Shown: one piece after another, positions 1-7,736 of the stretch | How positions within the stretch are numbered: position 1 is the stretch's first letter | Layout: each line of letters opens with the position of its first letter | NCBI GenBank assembly: GCA_002698165.1 | Contig: NZVF01000038.1 | Coordinates: 25,614-36,002, forward strand | Reading direction: 5' to 3' | Source: Planktomarina sp. | GTDB lineage: Bacteria; Pseudomonadota; Alphaproteobacteria; Rhodobacterales; Rhodobacteraceae | DNA: 10,389 bases | Notes under the pieces: generated by a model | Told to the model about the DNA's origin: nothing | Seen by the model: only the letters and a program-made list of their open reading frames with translations | The model's database searches: none | Position numbers and translations under genes: made by a program

Positions 1-1062
1 CTAACCTCGATCAGATAAAACGCGCCCAACCATCTGAGCGGTATAATTAACAATTGGTACTATTCGACCATAGTTGAGCCGAGTGGGCCCGATTACACCA
101 ATAGCACCCACAACCTTTCGGTCACTGTCCATATAGGGAGAAACTACCAAAGAGGAACCCGAAAGTGAAAAAAGTTTGTTCTCTGACCCAATAAAAATGC
201 GAACACCCTCTCCAGCCTCTGTTAATTCGAGGAACTCTGCAATATCCCGCTTCCGTTCCAAGTCGTCAAATAACACGCGAACACGATTCAAGTCGTCAGC
301 TGTACCTGCGTTTTCTAACAAGTTAGATCTCCCCCTAACAATCAAACGCTCATTGTCTCCACCCGCGTCTTGCAGGACCGCAACACCCGATTTAACTAAA
401 GCTGTTGTCAATGTATCAAGCTCAGCTCGATGTTTTTGAATTTCATTCATGATTGTTGACTGAAGTTCTTGAAGAGTTTTTCCTTGGCCGATTGCATTCA
501 GGAAATTAACTGCTTCTCGCATTTGACTGGGTGTTTGGCCCGGTGGAGGCCGAAAAACACGGTTTTCTACCTCTCCATTAGCAAAAACCAATACAGCCAG
601 AGATCGATCCGTGGCTAAAGAAACAAACTCTATGTGTTTTATTGGAGATGACTTCTTGGGAGCAAGAACCAGTGACGCGCCTTGTGTAAGCCCCGATAAC
701 GCTTTTGATATTCGATCGAGCATATTGTTTATGTTGTCATCCTCACCCATAGTCGCTGAGATTTTTCGTTGGTCTGCCTCATCAGGGTCACCAACCTCCA
801 TGATACCGTCGACAAACATCCGCAAGCCAAGCTCCGTAGGCATGCGGCCAGCTGAAGGATGTGGGCTGTCTAGTAAGCCCAGGAACTCTAAATCTTGCAT
901 TACATTTCTAATTGTTGTGGCGCTTACTTGGTCGGTCATTTGTTGTGTCAAAGTACGACTTCCCATCGGCTCACCAGAAGAAAGGTAGCTTTCTACTATG
1001 CGTTGAAACACTTCACGGCTGCGAGTGTCCATTTCAGAAAAAAGCTCTTCAGAAGAATCCAT
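1..1062 (-). CDS. hrcA: Heat-inducible transcription repressor HrcA
   Basis: HrcA is the DNA-binding repressor that controls chaperone genes through CIRCE operators, with GroEL modulating its activity. The N-terminal part (about residues 12-90) is the winged-helix domain, with the family signature GSRTLTQ near 34-40, TTIRNVMQDLE near 49-59 and HPSAGRMPTELGLRMFVD near 68-85; the rest fits the GAF-like and dimerisation parts. The stop is the reverse complement of bases 1-3, so the gene is complete at the window edge. An ATG 12 codons further upstream (1098) is open but lacks a Shine-Dalgarno sequence. The ATG at 1062 has AAGGG 8 nt upstream and begins MDSSEELF, which suits the family, giving 353 aa. 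No CIRCE-like inverted repeat (TTAGCACTC-N9-GAGTGCTAA) is present here, so autoregulation is not supported. In relatives grpE often follows; that would lie outside the window. Confidence 0.96.
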   Translation of the reverse strand: MDSSEELFSEMDTRSREVFQRIVESYLSSGEPMGSRTLTQQMTDQVSATTIRNVMQDLEFLGLLDSPHPSAGRMPTELGLRMFVDGIMEVGDPDEADQRKISATMGEDDNINNMLDRISKALSGLTQGASLVLAPKKSSPIKHIEFVSLATDRSLAVLVFANGEVENRVFRPPPGQTPSQMREAVNFLNAIGQGKTLQELQSTIMNEIQKHRAELDTLTTALVKSGVAVLQDAGGDNERLIVRGRSNLLENAGTADDLNRVRVLFDDLERKRDIAEFLELTEAGEGVRIFIGSENKLFSLSGSSLVVSPYMDSDRKVVGAIGVIGPTRLNYGRIVPIVNYTAQMVGRVLSDRG

Positions 1063-1070
1063 TAACCTAA

Positions 1071-1075
1071 CCCTT
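1071..1075 (-). promoter_or_regulatory. Ribosome binding site that sets the hrcA start
   Basis: AAGGG on the minus strand lies 8 nt before the ATG at 1062. No comparable purine tract precedes the upstream in-frame ATG at 1098, so this site favours the shorter 353-aa HrcA. Confidence 0.6.
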
Positions 1076-1115
1076 GCAATTTGGGGTGTGCATCGCATAT
1101 TCGCGCATCATAACA

Positions 1116-1122
1116 GGGAGGA
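1116..1122 (+). promoter_or_regulatory. Strong ribosome binding site of rph
   Basis: GGGAGGA lies 6 nt before the ATG at 1129. It is one of the best Shine-Dalgarno matches in the window and fixes the first gene of the rph-rdgB-hemW run. The next two genes lack clear sites. Confidence 0.75.
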
Positions 1123-1128
1123 CAAGAC

Positions 1129-1839
1129 ATGAGGCCGTCTGGACGAAAATTAAATCAAATGCGAGACATTATAATCGAAACAGACGTAACTCGGCATGCT
1201 GAAGGGTCCTGTTTAATTAAATGCGGGGATACCCATGTGCTTTGCACAGCAAGCCTAGAAGACCGAGTTCCAGCTTTTTTAAGAAATTCGGGGTTGGGTT
1301 GGGTAACAGCAGAGTATGGAATGCTTCCGCGAGCAACCCACACCAGAATGAGGAGAGAAGCAAAGAATGGTCAATCTGGCCGTACACAAGAAATTCAAAG
1401 GTTAATTGGACGTAGTTTGCGCGCTGGCGTAGATCGAGTGGCACTAGGCGAAAGACAGATTAGTGTTGATTGTGACGTAATACAAGCAGATGGCGGTACG
1501 CGTTGTGCTGCAATCACTGGTGGGTGGGTGGCCTTAAAGCTGGCTGTTGATAAGCTAATTAAGGCAGGTGACATCAAAACCAATCCACTAATAGATCCTG
1601 TAGCAGCCGTAAGTTGTGGTATTTATGCTGGCCAGCCAGTTCTTGATTTAGATTATCCTGAAGATAGCGAGGCGGCTGTAGATGGTAACTTTGTGGTTCT
1701 GGGTTCAGGTAAGTTAGTTGAAGTCCAAATGTCAGCAGAGGGCTCCACGTTTTCAAGAAACCAAATGAATGAACTAGTAGACCTTGCTGAAATTGGCATT
1801 GCTCAATTAGTAACAGAACAGAAGTCTGCTACTTCATAA
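1129..1839 (+). CDS. rph: Ribonuclease PH (tRNA 3'-end phosphorolytic exoribonuclease)
   Basis: RNase PH trims the 3' ends of tRNA precursors by phosphorolysis and acts in the cytoplasm as a hexameric ring. The 236-aa length is normal for the family. Visible signatures are the MRPSGR start, [11 protein letters not shown] at 60-70, [17 protein letters not shown] near 83-99 with Arg85 (the usual phosphate-contacting arginine near position 86), [18 protein letters not shown] near 114-131 with Arg125, and [10 protein letters not shown] at 171-180. Asp179 and Asp185 have the six-residue spacing of the known metal-binding aspartates, an assignment made by pattern only. It opens a compact run in which its TAA stop overlaps the rdgB ATG by one base, so translational coupling is likely. 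Confidence 0.97.
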   Translation: MRPSGRKLNQMRDIIIETDVTRHAEGSCLIKCGDTHVLCTASLEDRVPAFLRNSGLGWVTAEYGMLPRATHTRMRREAKNGQSGRTQEIQRLIGRSLRAGVDRVALGERQISVDCDVIQADGGTRCAAITGGWVALKLAVDKLIKAGDIKTNPLIDPVAAVSCGIYAGQPVLDLDYPEDSEAAVDGNFVVLGSGKLVEVQMSAEGSTFSRNQMNELVDLAEIGIAQLVTEQKSATS

Positions 1840-2447
1840 TGCGTAAGCTCACAGAAACAGAAATAGTTTTAGCAAGCCACAACAAAGGAAAGCTGAGGGA
1901 GATCCAGTTGCTCCTTATGCCCTATGAAATTAAATGCTTGAGCGCTGGTGAGCTCGGAATAGACGAGCCTGATGAAACAGAAAATACTTTCTCTGGAAAT
2001 GCTCGCATTAAGGCACATTTTGCCGCCAAAGCCTCAGGTTTGCCTGCCTTGTCAGATGATAGCGGAATTTCTATAGATGCGTTAAACGGAAAACCTGGTG
2101 TCTATACTGCTGATTGGGCCGAAACAAAGGATGGCAGGGACTTCAATATAGCGATGCAGCGGGTCTGGAGGTTATTAGAAGAATGCGGTGCTCCAAGCCC
2201 AAGATTGGCACAATTCAATTGTACGCTCTGCTTGGCCTGGCCCGATGGACATGATGAAATATTTGCTGGCATCGCACCTGGTCAGGTTGTCTGGCCTACA
2301 CGGGGTGAGCATGGTTTTGGTTTTGACCCAATGTTTCAGCCAGAAGGATATTTAAAAACTTTTGCAGAAATGCTACCTGCTAAAAAACACCCCCTGACTC
2401 ATCGAGCAGATGCTTTTTCTAAATTAGTAGCTGGGTGCCTTGAATAA
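1839..2447 (+). CDS. rdgB: RdgB/HAM1 family dITP/XTP pyrophosphatase
   Basis: This enzyme hydrolyses non-canonical purine nucleoside triphosphates (dITP, ITP, XTP) to the monophosphate and pyrophosphate, keeping deaminated bases out of nucleic acids. At 202 aa it has the family length. Motifs in order are LASHNKGKLREI at 11-22 (triphosphate-binding SHNKGK), ETENTFSGNARIKA near 46-59, LSDDSGISIDALNGKPGVYTADWA near 71-94 with catalytic-type Asp73/Asp74, GFGFDPMF at 159-166 and KHPLTHRADAF at 183-193. The last motif is usually K-N/H-x-x-S-H-R, so threonine replaces the common serine. The ATG shares its A with the rph TAA stop and has no clear Shine-Dalgarno sequence, which suggests reinitiation after rph. 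Its 3' end overlaps hemW by 8 nt. Confidence 0.96.
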   Translation: MRKLTETEIVLASHNKGKLREIQLLLMPYEIKCLSAGELGIDEPDETENTFSGNARIKAHFAAKASGLPALSDDSGISIDALNGKPGVYTADWAETKDGRDFNIAMQRVWRLLEECGAPSPRLAQFNCTLCLAWPDGHDEIFAGIAPGQVVWPTRGEHGFGFDPMFQPEGYLKTFAEMLPAKKHPLTHRADAFSKLVAGCLE

Positions 2448-3591
2448 GGATTGGCGCAGTGGTGGGTTCGGGCTATATGTTCATTGGCCCTTTTGTGAGG
2501 CTAAGTGCCCTTATTGTGATTTTAATTCCTACGTTGATTCGAGTGTAGATACCCAGATCTGGGAGAAATCGCTTATTTCAGAATTAGACCGCAACGCCAA
2601 ACACACAAAAGGCCGAATACTTAATTCCATATTCTTTGGAGGGGGAACACCAAGCTTAATGCCTGCATCCCTTGTGGAAAAATTAATATCAAGGGCTTTC
2701 GAGCACTGGACTCCGGCAAATGACATTGAGATTACCCTGGAGGCTAATCCGTCATCAGTTGAAGCAAATAAGTTCTTGGGTTTTAAAACTGCTGGTGTCA
2801 ATAGAATTTCTATTGGAATTCAGGCACTTAACGATTCAGACCTCAAAAAGCTTGGAAGGCTACATTCTGTAGATGACGCTATGAGGGCACTAGAAATAGC
2901 TAATCACAACTTTAACCGTGTTAGCTTTGATTTAATTTATGGACGTCAAAATCAATCCTTGCCATCCTGGAGTTCAGAACTAAAAAAAGCGTTGTCCTTA
3001 CATAGTGGGCATCTCTCTCTTTATCAGCTGACAATTGAGCCAGGGACAGCGTTTGGTTACCGAGCTAAAGCGGGAAAGTTAAGTGGTATGCCCAATGAAG
3101 ACCTTTCTGCTGATATGTTTGAGTTTACAAACACAACCTGCAATGCGGAAGGTCTCAATTCCTATGAAATTTCTAATTTCTCTTCTGAGGGTTTGGAATC
3201 CAAACATAACTTAATCTATTGGATGGGTGGTGACTATATAGGTATTGGCCCTGGCGCCCATGGAAGAATTACTGTTGGTGATACGAGGTTTGCAACAAAA
3301 ACAATACTAGCTCCCTATGCCTGGTTGAATGGAGTTCACCTTAAATCAAATGGAGAGCTAAGTCATGAAGTTCTTTCAAAAAAAGACCATGCTAATGAAC
3401 TTATTATGATGGGGTTGCGTCTAAAAACAGGTGTTTCTAGGTCAAGAATAGAAACTGTTGCTGGCAAAAAATTTAATTTGCCAGCTGACCTGATTGAACT
3501 GGGGCTTTTAGAAACTTCTGATGATTTTATAAGGGCCACCATTTCTGGGCGAGCGCTTTTAAATCAACTAATACAAAAGCTCATGTTTTAA
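2440..3591 (+). CDS. hemW: HemW, radical-SAM heme chaperone (formerly annotated as coproporphyrinogen III oxidase)
   Basis: HemW belongs to the HemN-like radical SAM proteins but lacks HemN activity; characterised members bind heme and pass it to client proteins. The [4Fe-4S] motif CEAKCPYC (Cys19, Cys23, Cys26) is intact. FFGGGTPSLM at 65-74, EANPSSVE at 101-108, GVNRISIGIQALNDSDLKKLGR near 119-140 and SFDLIYG at 162-168 form the radical-SAM barrel. HNLIYW at 256-261 is the HemW-type motif. The length (383 aa) is typical. The start is TTG at 2440: an in-frame stop lies at 2428-2430, and no ATG precedes the conserved GLYVHWPFCEAKC block, so TTG is the best choice. It overlaps rdgB by 8 nt without an obvious Shine-Dalgarno sequence, which points to coupled translation. 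Confidence 0.94.
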   Translation: MNKDWRSGGFGLYVHWPFCEAKCPYCDFNSYVDSSVDTQIWEKSLISELDRNAKHTKGRILNSIFFGGGTPSLMPASLVEKLISRAFEHWTPANDIEITLEANPSSVEANKFLGFKTAGVNRISIGIQALNDSDLKKLGRLHSVDDAMRALEIANHNFNRVSFDLIYGRQNQSLPSWSSELKKALSLHSGHLSLYQLTIEPGTAFGYRAKAGKLSGMPNEDLSADMFEFTNTTCNAEGLNSYEISNFSSEGLESKHNLIYWMGGDYIGIGPGAHGRITVGDTRFATKTILAPYAWLNGVHLKSNGELSHEVLSKKDHANELIMMGLRLKTGVSRSRIETVAGKKFNLPADLIELGLLETSDDFIRATISGRALLNQLIQKLMF

Positions 3592-4478
3592 AATTTTGTT
3601 AAATGACGGCACAAATCGTCAAGTTGTTCCAAGTTTTTATACCGTATATTTATTTCACCAAACTCTTGGTTAGGTCTATGAAGTATTGATACAGCCATTT
3701 TAAGCGCAGCAGACAGATCCCCCTCAAGAAGCCTGGTATCTGCATCCTTACTTTTTTGACCCAAGCGCACCGGTTTTTCACCAAAACGCTTTTTTACAAG
3801 GCTTTCTGTCTGCCTTACGGACAGACCACGAGATAAAATAAGTTTAGCTATTTCTGAGGGATCTTTACTGGTGATAAGTGCTCTAGCGTGTCCACTTGAT
3901 ATTTTTCCTTTTATAACAAGATCTTGAACATCATTTGGTAATACCAGAAGCCTGAGGTGGTTGGCGATATGAGGTCGTGACTTTCCAAGGGCCTGCGCCA
4001 CTTGGTCTTGTGTATGACCAAATTTTTCCATCAATTGACGATAACCAGCAGCCTCTTCTATTGGATTTAAGTCTGCCCTTTGAATGTTCTCAATAATAGC
4101 TATTTCCAGGACGTCTTCATTTGAAAACTCACGAACAACCACTGGTATTTGGTGAATTTGTGCAATTTGAGAAGCTCTCCAACGTCGTTCACCAGCAACA
4201 ATTTCAAATTCTCCATTTTTATTGGGGTGTGGCCGCACAACAAGTGGCTGTATAATTCCCTTAGATCGAATTGAATCTGCAAGATCGTTAAGATCATTCT
4301 CAGCAAAATAGCGGCGTGGTTGATTTGGGTTGGGATTAATTTTTTCGATTGGTACCAATGTTTCAAATTTTGTTGAAGTCGCTGTTTTTAAAACTTCTTT
4401 TGGATTTGGTTCAATATCAGCCATGAGTGCAGAAAGTCCCCTACCAAGGCCCCTTTTCTGCTTACCAACATTAGACAT
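3588..4478 (-). CDS. parB: Chromosome-partitioning protein ParB (parS-binding CTPase clamp)
   Basis: ParB loads on parS, slides and spreads as a CTP-dependent clamp, and with ParA segregates the replication origins. The 296-aa protein shows KRGLGRGLSALM at 8-19 (the basic N-terminal motif that stimulates ParA), GERRWRA at 96-102 (CTP-binding GERRxR box), ENIQRADLNPIEEA near 130-143, and a helix-turn-helix near 156-177 (TQDQVAQALGKSRPHIANHLRLL). The acidic/hydrophobic C-terminus (about 250-296) fits the dimerisation domain. AGGGAG sits 6 nt before the ATG, and only 11 bp separate it from parA, so the pair is an operon. Two perfect parS sites lie upstream in the same cluster. Its stop overlaps that of convergent hemW. 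Confidence 0.97.
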   Translation of the reverse strand: MSNVGKQKRGLGRGLSALMADIEPNPKEVLKTATSTKFETLVPIEKINPNPNQPRRYFAENDLNDLADSIRSKGIIQPLVVRPHPNKNGEFEIVAGERRWRASQIAQIHQIPVVVREFSNEDVLEIAIIENIQRADLNPIEEAAGYRQLMEKFGHTQDQVAQALGKSRPHIANHLRLLVLPNDVQDLVIKGKISSGHARALITSKDPSEIAKLILSRGLSVRQTESLVKKRFGEKPVRLGQKSKDADTRLLEGDLSAALKMAVSILHRPNQEFGEINIRYKNLEQLDDLCRHLTKF

Positions 4479-4484
4479 TTTTAA

Positions 4485-4490
4485 CTCCCT
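4485..4490 (-). promoter_or_regulatory. Ribosome binding site of parB
   Basis: AGGGAG on the minus strand lies 6 nt before the parB ATG, within the 12-bp parA-parB gap. It gives parB independent strong initiation, whereas parA itself has no equally well-placed site. That difference could set the ParB:ParA ratio (inference). Confidence 0.65.
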
Positions 4491-5279
4491 TTATTTGGGT
4501 CGCAAAAGTAATTCTTCAGCTAAAGCGCGATACGCTGCAGCTCCCTTAGATTTAGTATCATAACTCAAAACTGGCATAGAGAATGATGGGGCCTCACTAA
4601 CACGCACATTTCTTGGAATAACTGTTTTAAAAACGAGTTGCCCTAGGTTTTTGCGTGCATCATCTTCAACTTGTAAAGACAATCCGTTACGGGAGTCGAA
4701 CATTGTAAGGACAACTCCATCTATTCTTAAGTCTGGATTGCCCGAACTACGAATTTCTCGAACGGATAATAAAAGCTGCGATAGCCCCTCAAGCGCATAA
4801 AACTCACTTTGCAAAGGTATTATCAAAGAGTCGGCCGCAATAAGGGCATTAACCGTTAAGACACTCAAAGATGGCGGACAATCCAAGAAGACGTAGTCAT
4901 AAGGGTCTAGTGCTGAATTTTTTAGAGCGATCTCTAGCAATTTACTTCTGTCCTTCGTGGTTGCAAACTCAATGTCTGCCGAACTTAAATCCACCGTAGA
5001 GGGTATAATGTAGAGATTTTGCACATCTGTCTCAATTATAAACTGGCCCTTAATGAGGCCCTCACTAAGCACGTCGTAAGTTGTAAACTCCCGCTCATCA
5101 GCCAAGGAACCGAGACCCGTAGAAGCGTTTCCTTGGGGATCTAGGTCTAAAATCAATACCTTATAGCCCCTTTCAGAAAAGGCCGCTGCTAAATTAAGAG
5201 TGGTCGTTGTCTTACCAACGCCACCTTTTTGGTTCGCAAACGCTATTACTTTAGGTTTATTTATTTGCACGACAGACAT
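4491..5279 (-). CDS. parA: Chromosome-partitioning ATPase ParA (Soj type)
   Basis: ParA is a deviant Walker-A ATPase that binds the nucleoid non-specifically and pulls ParB-parS complexes. The Walker A motif KGGVGKTT occupies 18-25 with the signature lysine Lys18, the A' motif LDLDPQGNASTGLG lies near 44-57, and the Walker B region YVFLDCPPSL is at 129-138 with Asp133. The length (262 aa) matches short chromosomal ParA proteins that lack an N-terminal DNA-binding domain. The start is uncertain. The ATG at 5279 has AGGA immediately adjacent (no spacer), while the in-frame GTG at 5270 has the same AGGA 9 nt upstream; this alternative would give 259 aa. With the ATG the gene overlaps rsmG by 23 nt. 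It is co-directional with parB. Confidence 0.96.
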   Translation of the reverse strand: MSVVQINKPKVIAFANQKGGVGKTTTTLNLAAAFSERGYKVLILDLDPQGNASTGLGSLADEREFTTYDVLSEGLIKGQFIIETDVQNLYIIPSTVDLSSADIEFATTKDRSKLLEIALKNSALDPYDYVFLDCPPSLSVLTVNALIAADSLIIPLQSEFYALEGLSQLLLSVREIRSSGNPDLRIDGVVLTMFDSRNGLSLQVEDDARKNLGQLVFKTVIPRNVRVSEAPSFSMPVLSYDTKSKGAAAYRALAEELLLRPK

Positions 5280-5880
5280 TCCTAATAATTAAAATCACAC
5301 CATCAGCGCTTGTCTTACTTTGTACCACATCACAATCAAATGACCACTTATCCCGTGCTAGTTTAAGTTCGTTAGAAAAAGCTTTTCCTTTCATAAACAA
5401 ACAAACAGTATCTTTATCAATAAGATGTTCCGAAAGATCTAGTAGTTTTGGAAGTCCAGCAAGGGCTCGACCTGAAACAACAGACGCGACTTCAATGGAA
5501 GACGATTCTATTCTTATGTTTTGAACTTCGCAGTTAAGATCAAGCTGTGTAATTACATGTCGCAAAAACACAGCCTTTCTTGAGTCACTTTCAACCAACA
5601 CTACCTTCGTTGAGTGAGACAAGGTCTTTAGTAGTATAGCAACAACAATTCCAGGGAAGCCACCTCCACTGCCCAAATCTACCCATGATGACCCAACATC
5701 TGTTAAACGTACTATTTGAGCTGAATCTTCAATATGGCGATCCCAAATATTTTCCAAATCGCCTGTAGAAACTAAGTTAATGGCTGGGTTCCACTTAACT
5801 ACAAGGTCTACGTAGTCCTCTAATTGCTTGATTGTTTCACGTGAAACATCTGGGAAGCATTGAAGAAACCCCTTTTTCAT
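5257..5880 (-). CDS. rsmG: 16S rRNA (guanine-527-N7)-methyltransferase RsmG (GidB)
   Basis: RsmG methylates G527 of 16S rRNA using S-adenosylmethionine. SAM motif I is DLGSGGGFPGI at 68-78, followed by LVESDSRKAVFLRHV near 95-109, SGRALAGLPKLLDLS at 136-150 and FMKGK at 162-166. The substrate-side motif INLVS followed by WDRHIEDSAQ lies near 34-55. The length (207 aa) is normal. The ATG overlaps the mnmG stop as ATGA, the classic coupling arrangement, and its 3' end overlaps parA. Codons 11-16 (D-V-S-R-E-T) contain a perfect parS, so this stretch of protein is constrained by, or constrains, a centromere site. Confidence 0.97.
   Translation of the reverse strand: MKKGFLQCFPDVSRETIKQLEDYVDLVVKWNPAINLVSTGDLENIWDRHIEDSAQIVRLTDVGSSWVDLGSGGGFPGIVVAILLKTLSHSTKVVLVESDSRKAVFLRHVITQLDLNCEVQNIRIESSSIEVASVVSGRALAGLPKLLDLSEHLIDKDTVCLFMKGKAFSNELKLARDKWSFDCDVVQSKTSADGVILIIRNVCRANK
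5833..5848. promoter_or_regulatory. parS centromere site inside rsmG
   Basis: TGTTTCACGTGAAACA is a perfect 16-bp palindrome identical to the widely conserved parS consensus bound by Spo0J/ParB proteins. It lies entirely in coding sequence, from the third base of codon 11 to codon 16 of rsmG, and about 550 bp upstream of parA. ParB encoded at 3588-4478 is the expected ligand. Confidence 0.93.
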
Positions 5881-7736
5881 ATAACTTTTTTTAGTTCGGC
5901 GCTCTTAAGTGCCAGCAGTATTGCAGTAAGCGCTGCTGGGGTTACACCTTCAATATTTTTTGCAGCGCCAAGAGATGTGGGCCTAGCAAGTGAGAGCTTA
6001 CTGATCATTTCTGACGATAAACCTGATACAAGGCTATAATTAAAGTTCTTCGGTATCTCAACTCCAAGATCCTTAGCTAAAGCCTCAATATCGCGTCTTT
6101 GCCTGTCAATATAAGTAACGTATAGAGCCTCACAGGCTGCTTGCTTTTTTATTTGCTTTGGCCAATTTGCAAGTAGTGGCTCTAATTCAGCTATATTTTC
6201 AACGGAAACCCCTGGTATTGCCAATAATTCATGGCCATTTCTGCGACGCCCATCCAAACCAAGCTCTATTCCAGCTAATCTAGCTTCATTTGGAGACACA
6301 GACATATCAGATAGCACACGCTTACAAGCTGTTAAATTTTCAAATTTTTCTGAAAAGGCTTTATAGCGGTTTTCAGATACACACCCGGACAACCATCCCT
6401 GCTCTGTAAGCCTCTGGTCCGCATTATCAGCTCGCAACTTTAGACGAAATTCTGCCCGAGATGTGAACATTCTGTAGGGCTCAGATGCTCCACGTGATGT
6501 GAGATCATCAATCATAACACCTATGTAACTTGACGACCGGTCAAACTTTACCTCTGGTACCCCTTTTATTTTTTTTGCTACTCCTATGGCCGCAACAAGA
6601 CCTTGCGCAGCAGCCTCCTCATATCCAGTGGTTCCATTTATTTGCCCAGCCAAAAATAAACCACCAAGCAGATCTGTCTCTAAATCACCAGATAACCCTA
6701 TTGGATTCATAAAATCATATTCTATAGCATAGCCCGGCTGTAAAACCTCTACACGTTCTAGGCCAACTATAGATCTTACGTATTGATGTTGTAAGGTTTC
6801 AGGCAACGATGTTGAAATGCCGTTTGGATAAATGTGGTTTGTTTTTAAACCTTCTGGCTCCAAAAATATCTGGTGACTTTTTTTGTCTGGAAAGCGGGTA
6901 ACCTTATCTTCAATAGAGGGACAATATCTTGGCCCAACACCCACTATATGCCCACTATACATGGCTGATTTACTTAAGTTTTCCTGAATAATATCATGAG
7001 TGTTCTGGTTTGTATGTGTAATCCCGCATGACACCTGCCTGACGCTTGGGGATTGGGATAAAAATGATAACATTACAGGATCATCGTCTGCGGGCTGAAC
7101 CTCCAATACGTCCCAGTTTATGGTATTTCCATTCAGCCTAGGTGGAGTGCCTGTTTTTAGTCTTCCAAAACCAGCCCCTAAACTCTCCATCTGACCCGAT
7201 AGATGTTTTGCTGCATTTTCACCCATTCGCCCAGCAGACACGCGCTGATCACCTATATGTATTACCCCTCGCATAAAGGTCCCAGCGGTCAATATAACAG
7301 TACGTGAATATACTTCGGTTCCATCAAACAGCGTCACCCCATCGACACAACCACCTTTAGACAAGAGCCCCGACACCTCACCTTCGATAGTCGTAAGTTT
7401 TTCTTTTGCTAAAAGCTTTTGAATCGCCTTAAGATAAAGCTGTCTGTCTGATTGGGTGCGTGGGCCTTGTACTGCGGGACCCTTGCTTCGATTGAGAAGA
7501 CGGAACTGTATCCCTGAAACATCTGCAGCCTTTCCCATAATCCCATCAAGAGCATCAATTTCACGAACAAGGTGGCCTTTTCCCAGCCCGCCAATGGCGG
7601 GATTGCATGACATAGACCCTATTTTTGACTTATCTAGAGTTACAAGCGCAGCATTAAGGCCATATCGACAAGCCGCATGAATAGCTTCAGATCCAGCGTG
7701 ACCACCGCCAACAACAATAACATCGAAATGTTTCAC
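5877..7736 (-). CDS. mnmG: tRNA uridine-5-carboxymethylaminomethyl modification enzyme MnmG (GidA)
   Basis: MnmG is the FAD-dependent partner of MnmE in building the cmnm5 or nm5 group on wobble uridine 34 of certain tRNAs. The Rossmann signature GGGHAG lies at 10-15. SMSCNPAIGGLGKGHLVREID at 41-61 carries Cys44, and RYCPSIEDKV near 270-279 carries Cys272; these correspond by context to the two catalytic cysteines of E. coli GidA. GPAVQGPR at 87-93, an AGQINGTTGYEEAAAQG block in the second half and YRMFTSRAEFRL complete the family signatures. The 619-aa length is typical. The start is GTG at 7736, with GGAG 10 nt upstream overlapping the mnmE stop. The preceding in-frame codons read CTG TTT CAC, so a CTG start at 7745 is conceivable but has its GGAG only 1 nt away. 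The start codon sits at the centre of a parS palindrome. Confidence 0.96.
   Translation of the reverse strand: MKHFDVIVVGGGHAGSEAIHAACRYGLNAALVTLDKSKIGSMSCNPAIGGLGKGHLVREIDALDGIMGKAADVSGIQFRLLNRSKGPAVQGPRTQSDRQLYLKAIQKLLAKEKLTTIEGEVSGLLSKGGCVDGVTLFDGTEVYSRTVILTAGTFMRGVIHIGDQRVSAGRMGENAAKHLSGQMESLGAGFGRLKTGTPPRLNGNTINWDVLEVQPADDDPVMLSFLSQSPSVRQVSCGITHTNQNTHDIIQENLSKSAMYSGHIVGVGPRYCPSIEDKVTRFPDKKSHQIFLEPEGLKTNHIYPNGISTSLPETLQHQYVRSIVGLERVEVLQPGYAIEYDFMNPIGLSGDLETDLLGGLFLAGQINGTTGYEEAAAQGLVAAIGVAKKIKGVPEVKFDRSSSYIGVMIDDLTSRGASEPYRMFTSRAEFRLKLRADNADQRLTEQGWLSGCVSENRYKAFSEKFENLTACKRVLSDMSVSPNEARLAGIELGLDGRRRNGHELLAIPGVSVENIAELEPLLANWPKQIKKQAACEALYVTYIDRQRRDIEALAKDLGVEIPKNFNYSLVSGLSSEMISKLSLARPTSLGAAKNIEGVTPAALTAILLALKSAELKKVI

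Larger units (their letters stand above)
1063..1128. promoter_or_regulatory. Divergent hrcA/rph intergenic region, probable promoters
   Basis: This 66-bp gap separates divergently transcribed hrcA and rph, so it probably holds promoters for both. On the minus strand TTGTCC, 17 nt, then GAATAT (about 1125 down to 1097) is a possible but poor -35/-10 pair for hrcA, with only three of six -10 matches. On the plus strand TTGCAA (1074-1079) has no convincing -10 partner at the right distance. The gap also holds the ribosome binding sites of both genes. The location is well supported; the individual boxes are not. Confidence 0.4.

Noticed and set aside
611..988. Plus-strand open frame of 125 codons opposite hrcA
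   Set aside because: It is the antisense shadow of a clearly conserved HrcA coding region, with low-complexity composition and no recognisable domain.
1060..1098. Longer HrcA beginning at the ATG at 1098 (12 extra residues, MRCTPQ...)
   Set aside because: It has no ribosome binding site, and the extra residues do not look like the family N-terminus. The ATG at 1062 has a well-placed AAGGG.
3573..3621. Possible terminators at the hemW/parB junction (ACAAAA...TTTTGT and TGACG-N8-CGTCA)
   Set aside because: The first is an AT-only stem with a long loop. The second has a 5-bp stem with no clean U-tract on either strand, and both lie in coding sequence.
6486..6501. A third CACGTG-centred sequence in mnmG that resembles parS
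   Set aside because: Only about 10 of 16 positions match the parS consensus, and the flanks are not palindromic. It is most likely ordinary coding sequence.
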